DNA of 64,000 bases from Comamonadaceae bacterium UBA2334 (GCA_002344885.1 DDUQ01000065.1:823-64822), one strand, 5' to 3'. Shown: positions 43,444 through 52,470, counted from the stretch's first letter. Program-made: numbers and translations. The notes: generated by a model not told the origin, from the letters alone.

Positions 43444-43821
43444 ATGAACGCCATCACTGCCCCTCGACTGATCAAGCTGTCTGCCACGCCCGCTGGCGCG
43501 CCAACCACCGACCACCCGCGCCCTGAACGGCTGCTGCGGGGCAACCCTTTGCGCGAGACCTGGAACCTGGTGGACCAGGCCCTTCCAGCAGGGCAGGTGT
43601 ATTGCGGCGTGTGGCGGTGTGAAGTGGGGCACTGGCGCATTGCCATGTCGCCCACGGAGCGGGAACTGTTCACCGTGCTCAGTGGCCGTTGCCGCGTGCA
43701 TGACGCGCAAGGCGGCTTTGAAGAGGCGGGCCCGGGCGAGGCCATCTACCTGCCCCCCGGGTTTGAAGGTGCGTTCGAGGTGCTGGAACCCTTGACCAAA
43801 ACCTACATGATCTGCGAGTGA
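43444..43821 (+). CDS. Cupin domain protein
   Basis: 125 aa from ATG 43444. A single small cupin barrel is visible: WRCEVGHWRIAMSPTERELF, VLSGRCRVHDAQGGFEEAGP, GEAIYLPPGFEGAFEVLEP. It resembles the (S)-ureidoglycine aminohydrolase-like/EutQ-like cupin type. The usual His-x-His metal ligands are poorly kept, so it may be a binding protein. It is divergent from the VOC-chrA operon. Confidence 0.82.
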   Translation: MNAITAPRLIKLSATPAGAPTTDHPRPERLLRGNPLRETWNLVDQALPAGQVYCGVWRCEVGHWRIAMSPTERELFTVLSGRCRVHDAQGGFEEAGPGEAIYLPPGFEGAFEVLEPLTKTYMICE

Positions 43822-43929
43822 CCACGCCGCCTGCACCCTGAAGGATTTGCGTGCGCGTGTGCGGGTGTGCGTGCCGCACAAAGCCAAAACAATGTGTTTT
43901 TTGTGTCTCGCCGCTTGTTGGCAATGGGT

Positions 43930-43992
43930 TGTTTGCTATTAAATTAATTAAATAGCAATCAAGCCAATACCGTCAAGCGGTGGAGCCATTTT
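43930..43992 (-). repeat. Dispersed intergenic repeat, copy D
   Basis: GTTTGCTATTAAATTAATTA, AATAGCAATCAAGCCAATAC, then CGTCAAGCGGTGGAGCCATT. The two halves (GCTATT / AATAGC) pair around an AT-rich centre. It fills the gap between the cupin gene and the convergent membrane-protein gene. Confidence 0.72.
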
Positions 43993-43995
43993 TCT

Positions 43996-44406
43996 TTATA
44001 AGAGCTGCGGTGCACGGACGTACCAGACCACCAGCGGAATGACACACAGGCCCATCAGGCCAAACAGCAGGTAGTTGCCGGTGCGCGGGTCGAAGTCCGG
44101 CCAGATTTTGGTCCACGGCTTGTGCATCAACCACTTGCCAATAGCGATGTCAAAACTGGCCATGAAAGTGGCCAGACACAGACCCAGCGCCAGGTGCGCC
44201 TGCGCCGTTTGCAGCCCGATGCCCGGCACCAGCACCAGGCAGATGGCAAACGCCAGCAGCGTGCCGGTCAGGGCGCTGAGCCGGATGGCCCGGTCCTTCC
44301 CCATCAGGGGAATGAGCAGCTTGATGCGCGCAATGCCGTGCAGTGTTTCCGCACAGGCCAACACGGTGCACAGGGCAACGATGCGCAGGAGGGTGTCAGC
44401 GGTCAT
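43996..44406 (-). CDS. Small integral membrane protein in a sensor operon
   Basis: 136 aa with four predicted membrane helices (LRIVALCTVLACAETLHGIA; LSALTGTLLAFAICLVLVPG; LALGLCLATFMASFDIAIG; YLLFGLMGLCVIPLVVWYV). The family is unknown to me. Its start overlaps the stop of the histidine kinase gene as ATGA (44403-44406), so it is translated with it and may be a membrane output or ligand-related partner of the sensor. Confidence 0.75.
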   Translation of the reverse strand: MTADTLLRIVALCTVLACAETLHGIARIKLLIPLMGKDRAIRLSALTGTLLAFAICLVLVPGIGLQTAQAHLALGLCLATFMASFDIAIGKWLMHKPWTKIWPDFDPRTGNYLLFGLMGLCVIPLVVWYVRAPQLL

Positions 44407-45947
44407 TGCGGTTGCGTCTCTGCAGTCTTGAATTGGGCTGGCGCTGTGCGCGGAATGCGTATCTCGAATCGCGTGCCTTTGCTCTGCTCGCTGTGGACGG
44501 TCAGTCGCCCCCCAAATGTTGATGTGACCAGGCTGTACGCAATGTGCAGGCCCAGGCCGCTTCCGCCTTGCCCCAGGCGGGTCGTGAAAAACGGCTCAAA
44601 GATTCTGCGCTGCAAATCGCGAGGAATACCTGAGCCGTTGTCTTCAATGGACATGCAGATGGAATCGTCATTTTCCAGCGAGGCTTTGATGCAAACCTTG
44701 CCCTGGCCCGGTGCCAGGCTTTCGAACGCGTGAATGAAGGCGTTTGCGATCAGATTGCCAACGACTTGTCCCAACGCGCCTGGGTAGCCATCCATCTCAA
44801 TGGTGTTGCTGACTTGAACTTCAATGACGTGACCGCTTCGCAAAAACTGCGGCGAGTGCAGAGCAACGATTTCGTGAACGCATTCACTCAGGTTGAATGG
44901 ACGTCGAACGTCGCTTGTCTGGTCGACAGCCACTTGTTTGAAATTCCTGACCAGCGCCGCAGCGCGGTGCAGATTGCGTTCGGTCAGGCTCATCCCCGAT
45001 TTTGCGTGGGCAATGTACTCGTCGAACTGGCGTTTCGTCAGGCTGCCGTTGTTCCGCTTGTTTTCGAGATCAGACAGGTCGTTGAGCAGTGTGCTGGCGG
45101 CCAGCAGAGCGTTGCCGATGGGTGTATTCAGCTCGTGCGCAACGCCGGCTACCAGCGAACCCAGCGATGCAAGCTTTTCACGTTCGACCAATTCGTCCTG
45201 AAGGCGTTTCAAGTCATCGATGGCATTCGCCAGGGAGGCATTTGACGTGGCGAGATCTTGTGTCCGTGTGGTCACCCGGTCTTCAAGCACACGTTCGGCG
45301 TGGGCGAGTGCTGCAATGCGCTCGTCAAGTGCATTGGCCATGACGTTGAATGCCTGTGCCAACCTGGAGAGTTCGTTGTCGCCTTCGACCACGACGCGCA
45401 CCGATGTTTCGCCAGCGGCCATTCTCCGGGTGCTATCCCCCAGTGCGTCCAGCTGCCGGGTCATGCGACGTGCCAGTTGCAGCATCAGCGCGGCTCCGCA
45501 GATGAGTGTCACGGTGCACACAGCCATCAGCCGCCAGAAAACCTGGTCGCTGGCGGCAGTAATGCCCTGACGCGAAATGCCAAATCTGACTTCGCCATAG
45601 GCCTGCTCGGCAACTTGCAGCGGGAACACATAGTCTTTTCGGTCTTTCCCGTCAACATCGCCTGCGCTCGAAATCTGCTGTCCCCGCGTGTCAATGACCG
45701 TCACATACAGAAAATCATTGCGTGCAACGAGTTCGCGCGTGAGTTCGTCAATGCTGCCAAGGTCAGAAACGGCCAGCATGGGGACCAGGGCTGCTGACAG
45801 CAGCGATGCACTGCGCAAGGCTGCACCGTCGGTCTCGGCTTCCACAGCCCGTGTCGTGATCAGGCGGGCAGCAAAACTCAGGATGACCGTTGCAAGAAAG
45901 AAGATGACCAGCGTTGCGACGTTGAACTGCTGGCGAAGTGTGCGCAT
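44403..45947 (-). CDS. Sensor histidine kinase with HAMP domain
   Basis: 514 aa. Membrane helix about residues 11-30, a short periplasmic loop 31-138, second helix 139-158, HAMP 160-213, coiled-coil 215-255, then a HisKA domain with H271 in VAGVAHELNTPIGN and a HATPase domain (N-box GNLIANAFIHAF, G1 DNGSGI, G2 GGSGLGLHIAYSL). It has no receiver domain and no response regulator gene is adjacent, so its partner is elsewhere. It lies directly after the PhnD-like binding protein gene, which may feed it the signal, as in TorT/TorS-type systems. Confidence 0.92.
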   Translation of the reverse strand: MRTLRQQFNVATLVIFFLATVILSFAARLITTRAVEAETDGAALRSASLLSAALVPMLAVSDLGSIDELTRELVARNDFLYVTVIDTRGQQISSAGDVDGKDRKDYVFPLQVAEQAYGEVRFGISRQGITAASDQVFWRLMAVCTVTLICGAALMLQLARRMTRQLDALGDSTRRMAAGETSVRVVVEGDNELSRLAQAFNVMANALDERIAALAHAERVLEDRVTTRTQDLATSNASLANAIDDLKRLQDELVEREKLASLGSLVAGVAHELNTPIGNALLAASTLLNDLSDLENKRNNGSLTKRQFDEYIAHAKSGMSLTERNLHRAAALVRNFKQVAVDQTSDVRRPFNLSECVHEIVALHSPQFLRSGHVIEVQVSNTIEMDGYPGALGQVVGNLIANAFIHAFESLAPGQGKVCIKASLENDDSICMSIEDNGSGIPRDLQRRIFEPFFTTRLGQGGSGLGLHIAYSLVTSTFGGRLTVHSEQSKGTRFEIRIPRTAPAQFKTAETQPQ

Positions 45948-45959
45948 CGGTTGGGGAGC

Positions 45960-46814
45960 TTACGGCAGTTGCCGCATGCGGAAGTATTCGGTGACGATGG
46001 CATCCTGACCCTCAAGCTCTTTCAGGCCAAGCTGCACGAGTCCTTCATGCTGGGCGAGCTTGACATGCTCACGCCCTTCTGCGCTGTTTGAAAATGCAAG
46101 CAAAGCTTGGGTCAGCCGGGACGCGGTCGCAATATGCCTGGGGTGCACGAGATAGGCCATGGGCGTCAGCCCTGCTGGAAAGGCATGCAACACGCGTACC
46201 CTGGCAGCCATGTCTTTTGGCAAGGTGCCCAGCGTCGACATGGACGCAACGGCAGCGGGTGCTTCACCATTGAGCATGCGCTGGATCGCGTTTCGCTGGT
46301 TGCCAGCGACCACCACTTGTACGTCACGCCCTGGCACCATGCTTACATCGCGCAAGCCACGCATCGGAATGAGCACATGGACTGCCAGTGGGTCGGCCAC
46401 CAGGATGGATTTGTTTCGGACATCCATCAGTTGCTTCATGTTGGACTCTGCGGCCACGACCAACACCGGTTGGAGAGGTGCGGTTGCACGGACCAGGGGC
46501 AGGTAGCCGACCTCACGGTTGAGCAAACGGGCAACGTGGGGTGATGCACCGATGGCATCAAATTCACCCCCGCGCCCCCTTTCCAAGAACTGCGCGAAAT
46601 CAGTTGCCGAAACCAAGCGGCAGGGCGCTGAAAAGACACCTTCAATCACCGAAACCACCGGTTCGTAAAGGCGGATGAGTTGCTGAACCGGCAGATACGG
46701 CACCATACCGAACGTCAGCTCTCCCCGCGTCTGAGCGCCGACAAACCTGGACAGCGTCAGGGCTGAACTGGCCAAAACGAAGTCTCGTCGGGAGGTGTGA
46801 GCCAGGGAGCACAT
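45960..46814 (-). CDS. PhnD-like periplasmic binding protein, Tat-exported
   Basis: 284 aa from ATG 46812-46814, preceded by GAGGAA. Twin-arginine-like start SRRDFVLASSALTLSRFVGA. The mature protein resembles PhnD/phosphate-phosphonate binding proteins (LTFGMVPYLPVQQLIRLYEP; FDAIGASPHVARLLNREVG; SILVADPLAVHVLIPMRGL). No transporter membrane genes are adjacent; instead the kinase gene follows by 12 bp. This suggests a signal-input protein rather than a transporter component. The ligand is open (an oxyanion or phosphonate is only a family-based guess). Confidence 0.85.
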   Translation of the reverse strand: MCSLAHTSRRDFVLASSALTLSRFVGAQTRGELTFGMVPYLPVQQLIRLYEPVVSVIEGVFSAPCRLVSATDFAQFLERGRGGEFDAIGASPHVARLLNREVGYLPLVRATAPLQPVLVVAAESNMKQLMDVRNKSILVADPLAVHVLIPMRGLRDVSMVPGRDVQVVVAGNQRNAIQRMLNGEAPAAVASMSTLGTLPKDMAARVRVLHAFPAGLTPMAYLVHPRHIATASRLTQALLAFSNSAEGREHVKLAQHEGLVQLGLKELEGQDAIVTEYFRMRQLP

Positions 46815-46899
46815 CGTGGTTCCTCAATAAGCCAGCGACATGTCACTGAGTCTACCGACAAGTCGGGCCGTGTTCAATGAAGGAGCCTGCGGACAGCCC

Positions 46900-48570
46900 T
46901 CAAGGCGCAATCTTTTTCTTCAGCGCCATCGCCACGGGCCGGGGCAGGTTCGGCAGTGACTTCAGCAGCCAGGGCAGCACCTTGCGCTTCGCGCCGCTGA
47001 GCGACTCGGGCACCACGGCCTCGATCAGGTGCGGGCCAGGGTGGGCCAGGGCGTAGGTCAGGGCCTTGACGAAGTCTTCGGCTGTGGTGGCGCGCACGGC
47101 GTGCACGCCCATGCCCTGGGCCAGTTGGGCAAAGTTCAGCACGGGGCCGTGCAGGTCGAGCTGGGCCTTGGCTTTGGGGCCAGCTTCTTCGGCACCCACG
47201 CGCTCCAGCTCCACGTTCAGCACCGAGTACGACGCGTTGTTGAAGATGATGGACGTGACGTTGAGTTGCTCCCGCGCCATGGTCCACAGCGCCTGGATGG
47301 TGTACATGGCGGTACCGTCGCCAATCAGCGCCACCACGGGCCGGGTGGGGCAGGCAATGGCGGCCCCCACGGCGTTGGGCAGGCCCTGGCCGATGGCGCC
47401 GCCCGTCAGCGTGATCAGGTCGTGCCGGGGGGCACCGGCGGTCATGGCACCCAGCATCAGGCCGGAGGTGATGGCTTCGTCGATGACGATGGCGTTGTCG
47501 GGCAGCAGTGCGCCCACGGCTTTGCACACCTTGGGCGCAGTCAGTTTGCCCCGTGGCACCCCGGGGCGCTGTGCAGCTTGCAGCGCGGGCTGGGCCTGTT
47601 GTGCGCCCAATGCGGCCACCAGCTTGTTCAGGCTGGCCAACGCGTCTTGCTCTGGTGTGGCCAGGGTGTGCACGGTGCAGGTGTCGGGCACCAGGTAGCT
47701 TTTTTTGCCGGGGTAGGCAAAGAATGACACGGGCGCTTTCGCATCAACCAGCACCAGGTGCTGCACGTTGGCCAGTTGCACCCCGGCCATTTCGGCCAGG
47801 TAGGCCACGCGCTCCACCGGCGGCAGGCCCGCGCCGCGTTGCAGCCGGGTGGGGAAGACTTCTGCCAGCAGCTTCACGCCGCACTGTGCGGCAATGCGTG
47901 CCGCGGCCAGCAAGCCGGGCTCGCGCAGGGCCTGGCCGCCCAGCAGCAAGGCTGTGGTCTGGCCGCTGCGGATGGCTTGGGCGATTGTTTCCACGGTGTT
48001 GTCACTGGCCGCTTGCGGCGTTGGCAAGGGTGGGGGCGGGCAGGGCACGCCGCCTTCGCCCCACGACACATCGGCGGGCAAGATCAGCGTGGCCACCTGG
48101 CCGGGCAGGCCACGTGCGGCGGTGACGGCATCGGCCGCGTCCTGGCACAGGCTGGCGGTGGTTTGTGAGGTGCGCACAAAGCCAGGCGACACGTTGCGGG
48201 CCACGGTTTCAATGTCTGACTGCAGCTGCGCGTCGTAGGGCGTGTGGGTGGTGGCGTGGTCGCCCACGATGTTGACCACGGGCACCTTGCCCTTGCGGGC
48301 GTTGTGCAGGTTGGCCAGCCCGTTGCCCAGGCCGCAGCCCAGGTGCAGCAGAGTGGCAGCCGGCTTGTCGGCCATGCGTGCGTAGCCGTCGGCAGCACCC
48401 GTGGCCACGCCCTCGAACAGGGCCAGCACGGCGCGCATGCGCGGCTCGCTGTCCAGCGCGGCCACAAAGTGCATTTCGCTCGTTCCCGGGTTGGTGAAAC
48501 AGACCTCGATGCCGGCATCGGCCAGCGTGGTCATCAGGGCTTGTGCGCCGTTCATGGGGGGTGTGGGCAT
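46900..48570 (-). CDS. Thiamine-diphosphate-dependent enzyme (acetolactate synthase / benzoylformate decarboxylase-like)
   Basis: 556 aa. N-terminal Pyr domain with VCFTNPGTSEMHFVAALDS (catalytic Glu in LFEGVATGAADGYARMA), central domain, and the C-terminal PP domain with the ThDP/Mg motif GDGTAMYTIQALWTMAREQL ending NVTSIIFNN. It is a complete enzyme. It lacks an ilvN partner and is grouped with an FAD dehydrogenase rather than with ilv genes, so it is more likely a catabolic lyase or decarboxylase. It starts 60 bp after the dehydrogenase gene on the same strand. Confidence 0.9.
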   Translation of the reverse strand: MPTPPMNGAQALMTTLADAGIEVCFTNPGTSEMHFVAALDSEPRMRAVLALFEGVATGAADGYARMADKPAATLLHLGCGLGNGLANLHNARKGKVPVVNIVGDHATTHTPYDAQLQSDIETVARNVSPGFVRTSQTTASLCQDAADAVTAARGLPGQVATLILPADVSWGEGGVPCPPPPLPTPQAASDNTVETIAQAIRSGQTTALLLGGQALREPGLLAAARIAAQCGVKLLAEVFPTRLQRGAGLPPVERVAYLAEMAGVQLANVQHLVLVDAKAPVSFFAYPGKKSYLVPDTCTVHTLATPEQDALASLNKLVAALGAQQAQPALQAAQRPGVPRGKLTAPKVCKAVGALLPDNAIVIDEAITSGLMLGAMTAGAPRHDLITLTGGAIGQGLPNAVGAAIACPTRPVVALIGDGTAMYTIQALWTMAREQLNVTSIIFNNASYSVLNVELERVGAEEAGPKAKAQLDLHGPVLNFAQLAQGMGVHAVRATTAEDFVKALTYALAHPGPHLIEAVVPESLSGAKRKVLPWLLKSLPNLPRPVAMALKKKIAP

Positions 48571-48630
48571 GGGTGGGCTCCGTGTGATATCAGTGTGTGC
48601 CGGGTGTGCGGGGGGCGGACAGGCAGTGGG

Positions 48631-50244
48631 TCAACCGCCGGTTGAAATGGCGCGTGCAGCAGCGCGCGCGGTGAGGATGCAGCCGGGCAAAAACGTGCCT
48701 TCCAGCGAGCGTTTGCCGTTGGCCCCGCCGCCGCCAAAGCCTGCGGCCTCGCCCACGGCGTACAGCCCGGCAATGGGCTGGCCAGCCGCATTCAGCACGC
48801 GGCTGTGCAGATCGGTCTGCAAACCGCCCAGGCTTTTGCGGGTGATGAGCTGCATGTGAATGGCAATGAACGGCCCGGCCCCCGGCTGTTGCAGCGGTGC
48901 GGGCGCGCAGGTGCGCAAGCGGTCGGGCCCCCACTGGCGGGCGTGGAGGATGCGGCGAATTTGCTCGTCGTTGTGCAGCTTGTTGCCGTTGGCAAAATTG
49001 GCGTCGAAGGCATCGGCGGTGGCTTGCAGCGTGGCCGGGTCAACGTGGTGCGAAGCGGTCAGCGCGTTCATTTTGGCGGCCAGCCCGGCCAGCGTGTCGT
49101 CCACCAGAAAGTGCGGGCTTTCGCGCTGCATCTGGCTGACCAGTCGGTGGTTGCCCAGCAAGGTTTCTTTCAGGAACAGCGCAAACTGCTTGTCGCGGAT
49201 GCGGGGGTTGTGCTCGGCCCCCGAAATGGCAAATTCCTTGGCGGCAATGCGCCAGTTCAGCAGGTGCCAGGTCCAGGGTTGTTCCTGCTCGGCCACGCGC
49301 TGGCACAGCCAGTGGGTGTCAAACCCCGTCACCAGCGGCTGCGGCCCAATGCGCTCGCCCCGGTGGTTCAGCCACAGGGCAGACTTGCACGGAATGGCCG
49401 ACAACCCATGCCCTGCAAAGTGCGGGTAGGGGTGCGGAAAGCTTGCGGCGTAGTTCCACATTTCGCCCGCGTGGGCAATGTGCCCGCCCAGGTGCTGGGC
49501 CACCCAGTGGTGCATGGCCCCGTCGGCAAACGGGTGCGCGCCGTTCAGCAGGGTGGCGGGCATGGGGCGGCCCGCAGGCCAGTTGGCACGTACCTGTTCG
49601 TGGCTGCCGTTGATGCCCCCCGTGGCCAGCACCACCACGGGCGCTTGCAGCCGCACCTCGGCCCCGGTGGTTTCGTCAATGGCCACGGCACCGGCCACCC
49701 GGCCCGCCTGGTGATCCAGCGCGGTCACGCGGTGGCGGTGCAGCAGCGTCAGCCGTCCGTGGGTGTTGGCGCGGTGCAGGGCGGCCACCATGCAGCGCAC
49801 CAGTTCCCGCGACGTGCCCCACACGATGTGGTAGCGCGGCAGGCTGTTGCCGTCGCCATTCAGGCCGCGTTCCACCCAGTTGACGGCGGGCATGAACTTC
49901 ACGCCTTCCCCCGTCAGCCAGTCGTACACCTGTGGGCGCGATTGCTCCACGTAGTGCCGCGCCCAGGCATGGGCATGGGCGTCGTCAGCGGGCAGCTCGC
50001 CAAAGCGCAGCCAATCGCGCAGCGCCACTTCAGGTGTGTCGGGGATTTTCATGCGGGCTTGCAGCGGTGTGCCCACCAGCGCCATGCCGCCAAAGGCCCA
50101 CAGTGCCAGGCCACCAAAGCGCTCGGGCGTGTCGCGGTCCACCAGCGTCACGCGCTGGCCGCCGCGCAGTGCTTCCAGTGCGGTGACGATGCCCGCCAGC
50201 CCGCCGCCAACCACCAATACGTCTGATTGCTGGGGTGTTGTCAA
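48631..50244 (-). CDS. FAD-binding dehydrogenase (flavocytochrome c / 3-oxosteroid dehydrogenase family)
   Basis: 537 aa from TTG 50242-50244, preferred over upstream GTG 50283 because AAGGAG stands six bases before it. Dinucleotide-binding DVLVVGGGLAGIVTALEALR, the second FAD motif LYAVGEAAGFGGGGANGKRS, and a middle cap domain place it in the FAD_binding_2 family with fumarate reductase-like and ketosteroid dehydrogenases. No heme or covalent-FAD motif is seen. It begins a two-gene operon with the ThDP enzyme and is divergent from an AraC regulator, which probably controls both. Confidence 0.9.
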   Translation of the reverse strand: MTTPQQSDVLVVGGGLAGIVTALEALRGGQRVTLVDRDTPERFGGLALWAFGGMALVGTPLQARMKIPDTPEVALRDWLRFGELPADDAHAHAWARHYVEQSRPQVYDWLTGEGVKFMPAVNWVERGLNGDGNSLPRYHIVWGTSRELVRCMVAALHRANTHGRLTLLHRHRVTALDHQAGRVAGAVAIDETTGAEVRLQAPVVVLATGGINGSHEQVRANWPAGRPMPATLLNGAHPFADGAMHHWVAQHLGGHIAHAGEMWNYAASFPHPYPHFAGHGLSAIPCKSALWLNHRGERIGPQPLVTGFDTHWLCQRVAEQEQPWTWHLLNWRIAAKEFAISGAEHNPRIRDKQFALFLKETLLGNHRLVSQMQRESPHFLVDDTLAGLAAKMNALTASHHVDPATLQATADAFDANFANGNKLHNDEQIRRILHARQWGPDRLRTCAPAPLQQPGAGPFIAIHMQLITRKSLGGLQTDLHSRVLNAAGQPIAGLYAVGEAAGFGGGGANGKRSLEGTFLPGCILTARAAARAISTGG

Positions 50245-50345
50245 AACCGTCTCCTTGTGTGGTGTGTGAGGGCTGGCCCGCACGTTGTGCCTGCAACGAT
50301 AGCGATTTATGATGCCCGCATGAGTGACTTTTCAGGCCACGCACA

Positions 50346-51419
50346 TTGACTTTGCCGGCCACTGTGTCCATGAGTTGGGTCAACACCGTGCTGGCTGCCG
50401 CGCAGCGCCAGGGGGTGGGGACGGCGGATGTGCTGGCTGCGGCCGGCATTGACGCGCACGATCTGGCGCTGCAGCGCTGGCCCATCGACCACATCACACG
50501 CCTGTGGCACGCGGCAGCCAGGCTCACGGCTGACCCGGGGTTCGGGCTCAAGGCGGGCAGGCAGATCGGGCCTGCCAGCTTCAACGTGGTGGGTTTCATC
50601 CTGCAATCGGCCCCCACGCTGCGCGAGGCGTTTGCCGGGGTGCAGCAGTTCCAGCGCCTCATTTCAGATGGCGGGCGGTTCCAGTTGATCCCAGGGGCAG
50701 CGGCGAGTTGGGTGGTGTACCACCCGCGCCAGGGTGCGCTGGCGTTCAGCCCCCACCAGCTTGAAGCGGTGCTGGCCGCCGTGGTGGCGTTTGCCCGTTG
50801 GGTCACCCACCAGCCGGTGACGCCCTGGCGTGTGCAGTTCAACCAGGCCGCACTGGGGCCCGCGGAGGGTTACCAGGCGGTGTTCCGTTGCCCGGTGGAG
50901 TTTGAACAGGCGTTTTCAGGGCTGCTGCTGGACAACGCGGTGCTGGACCAACCCCTGCCGCTGGCCGACCCGCAGTTGCAGGCGTTGCACCGTGCGCATG
51001 CCGTGCGGCACCTCACGGCACTGGCAGAAGCCGACACCCCCACCGTGGCCCAGCAAGTGGTGCAGTGGCTGGGCAGCCGGCTGGGCCAGCCATTGGCCAG
51101 CGGCGTCCCCACGCGTGCCGCCGCCGCGCAGGCACTGGGCCTGACCGAACGCACCCTGGCGCGGCGCTTGCAGGCAGAGGGAGAGCGCTACAGCACACTG
51201 CTGGACCAGGCCCGCCGCCAGTTGGCACTGCACGCAGTGGCCGACCCCGCCCGCAACGTGGCCGACATGGCTCAGGCCCTGGGGTTTGCCGAGGCCAGCG
51301 TGTTCCACCGGGCATTCAGGCGCTGGACAGGCGGCACGCCGGGGGAGTGGCGGGCGGCACAGGTGGCGGGGCCACTTGGGGATGCTGCTGGTGTAGGAGA
51401 CGGGGCTGATGCCGGGTGA
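50346..51419 (+). CDS. AraC-family regulator (arabinose-binding-domain type)
   Basis: 357 aa from TTG 50346; ATG 50370 (MSWVNTVLAAAQRQGVG) is an equally likely start, and neither has a strong ribosome binding site. The N-terminal ~200 residues match the Arabinose_bd-type domain of AraC/OruR-like regulators (GFGLKAGRQIGPASFNVVGF). The last ~100 residues carry the HTH pair (AAAQALGLTERTLARRLQAE; VADMAQALGFAEASVFHRAF) and the AraC end RWTGGTPGEWR. It is divergent from the FAD dehydrogenase/ThDP operon. Confidence 0.88.
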   Translation: MTLPATVSMSWVNTVLAAAQRQGVGTADVLAAAGIDAHDLALQRWPIDHITRLWHAAARLTADPGFGLKAGRQIGPASFNVVGFILQSAPTLREAFAGVQQFQRLISDGGRFQLIPGAAASWVVYHPRQGALAFSPHQLEAVLAAVVAFARWVTHQPVTPWRVQFNQAALGPAEGYQAVFRCPVEFEQAFSGLLLDNAVLDQPLPLADPQLQALHRAHAVRHLTALAEADTPTVAQQVVQWLGSRLGQPLASGVPTRAAAAQALGLTERTLARRLQAEGERYSTLLDQARRQLALHAVADPARNVADMAQALGFAEASVFHRAFRRWTGGTPGEWRAAQVAGPLGDAAGVGDGADAG

Positions 51420-51451
51420 GATGGCCAGAGTTTGAGGTGAAAAATGTGTCT

Positions 51452-51504
51452 GGCGCTTGTTGATATTGAGTTTGTTGCTATATTTTTAAATTCATAGCAA
51501 TGAG
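51452..51504 (+). repeat. Dispersed intergenic repeat, copy E
   Basis: GGCGCTTGTTGATATTGAGT, then TTGTTGCTATATTTTTAAA, then TTCATAGCAATGAG. It matches the plus-orientation consensus GGCGCTTG-TATTG-GTTTG-AGCTAT-AT-rich-ATAGC. It lies between the AraC gene and the accessory patch (gap 51420-51648); no gene is visible in the rest of the gap. Confidence 0.72.
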
Positions 51505-51648
51505 ATCAATGAAATCAGGCGCAACAAACGTTTTTCATCTGAAGAATGCGTATGCCTTCTGCGGTGAAGCAAGCAGAGCGCGCTTCGGGGTCCAAAAAAG
51601 CCGTTCGCGCGTGAGCCGATTCGTGGACACAGTGCTGTGTCCTGGCAA

Positions 51649-51942
51649 TCAGTCTCGATCGGAAACCTTAAATCGTGGGAATTGGTTGTAACCAATTTGG
51701 GGGTCGTTGGATCGGTACTGAAGAATCAGTTCGACCTCTTTTTGGTTCAAATCTGACCGTGAGGCAGTTTCCGATTTCCACAGTATGTCCCGGGTGACGG
51801 TGAAGCTTTTTCTTTGTTCTTCCGAGAAATCCCTCGCAATCAGGTCGTCAGAGGCACTACCAAAGTAGTTGATGCTATTGGTGCGGTCTTGGCCAATGTA
51901 GATCTTGCCATTGGGGTAGGTGATGCGGTAGACGACATACAT
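51649..51942 (-). CDS. GIY-YIG nuclease-like protein
   Basis: 97 aa from ATG 51940-51942. The N-terminus MYVVYRITYPNGKIYIGQD carries the YV-x(10)-KIYIG pattern of the GIY-YIG nuclease fold, followed by a conserved NYFGSASDD segment and a basic helix. It is shorter than many GIY-YIG proteins, and I cannot identify the catalytic Arg/Glu with certainty, so activity is unproven. Its DNA is visibly less GC-rich than its neighbours, which suggests transfer. Likely role: an accessory or mobile-element-related DNA protein. Confidence 0.75.
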   Translation of the reverse strand: MYVVYRITYPNGKIYIGQDRTNSINYFGSASDDLIARDFSEEQRKSFTVTRDILWKSETASRSDLNQKEVELILQYRSNDPQIGYNQFPRFKVSDRD

Positions 51943-51951
51943 GCTCTGAGT

Positions 51952-52176
51952 CTACAAATCAGTGAACAAAGGCGCTACAGCCCCTTTTGCGTTGACCCAG
52001 CGCAAACCTTCCGGGTCCCAAGTGGCCGTCGCCTGACTGCTAGCGGTGGTCGCCTGCGTCGGTGGCCACAGCAGGTCATCCAGCTGCGCGACGGTGTCGT
52101 CCAGGCTGTCGGCTTTTAGTCGGTTTTTGCTATGAAAGGCCTGCCACTGGCGCGGCTTTGCCGTGCCTATGCTGAA
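51952..52176 (-). pseudogene. Open-frame remnant of an unidentified gene
   Basis: On the minus strand the frame from an upstream stop (52177-52179) to TAG at 51952-51954 reads as 74 plausible residues with a C-terminal-looking sequence (LKADSLDDTVAQLDDLLWPP; TWDPEGLRWVNAKGAVAPLF). No good start codon or ribosome binding site exists, so this looks like the 3' end of a lost gene. I do not recognise the family. It ends 9 bp before the GIY-YIG start. Confidence 0.4.
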
Positions 52177-52197
52177 CTACTGGGTCAGCGCCAAGGG

Positions 52198-52467
52198 TCA
52201 CTCGGCGGGGAGGGAGGTCTGGCGTCTGGCAAAGGTGGCTGCAATGGCCGCCGCCAGCGTGGCGCCGTCCAACTTCGTGCGCCGTGCAATCACGGCAACG
52301 TCGAAGAAGACCTTGCTGCGGCTGTTCGCCTGCCCCAGCTTTGGGCGGCCTGGGCTGCGGGACCAAGCGCGGACGTGAACGAAGACGGGTTCACCGTTTT
52401 GAGTTGACTCGATGCGACCAAACCCGCGCTCGTGGTTCCAGAGGGTGAGAGTGCCTTCAGCGTGCAT
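52198..52467 (-). CDS. Cold-shock-domain protein, possibly truncated
   Basis: 89 aa from ATG 52465-52467. Residues 3-60 resemble a cold-shock domain (GTLTLWNHERGFGRIEST, then FVHVRAWSRSP), as in CSD-DUF1294 proteins, and KVFFDVAVIARRTKLDG continues the fold. The DUF1294 membrane part that often follows is missing, and the tail after ALAAAIAATFA is unlike the family. The gene is 3 bp from the membrane-protein gene upstream and may be a truncated descendant of a longer protein. Confidence 0.6.
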   Translation of the reverse strand: MHAEGTLTLWNHERGFGRIESTQNGEPVFVHVRAWSRSPGRPKLGQANSRSKVFFDVAVIARRTKLDGATLAAAIAATFARRQTSLPAE

Positions 52468-52470
52468 GTG

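Noticed and set aside
51540..51650. Possible tRNA-like fold
   Set aside because: No cloverleaf with acceptor and T-arm could be built by eye.
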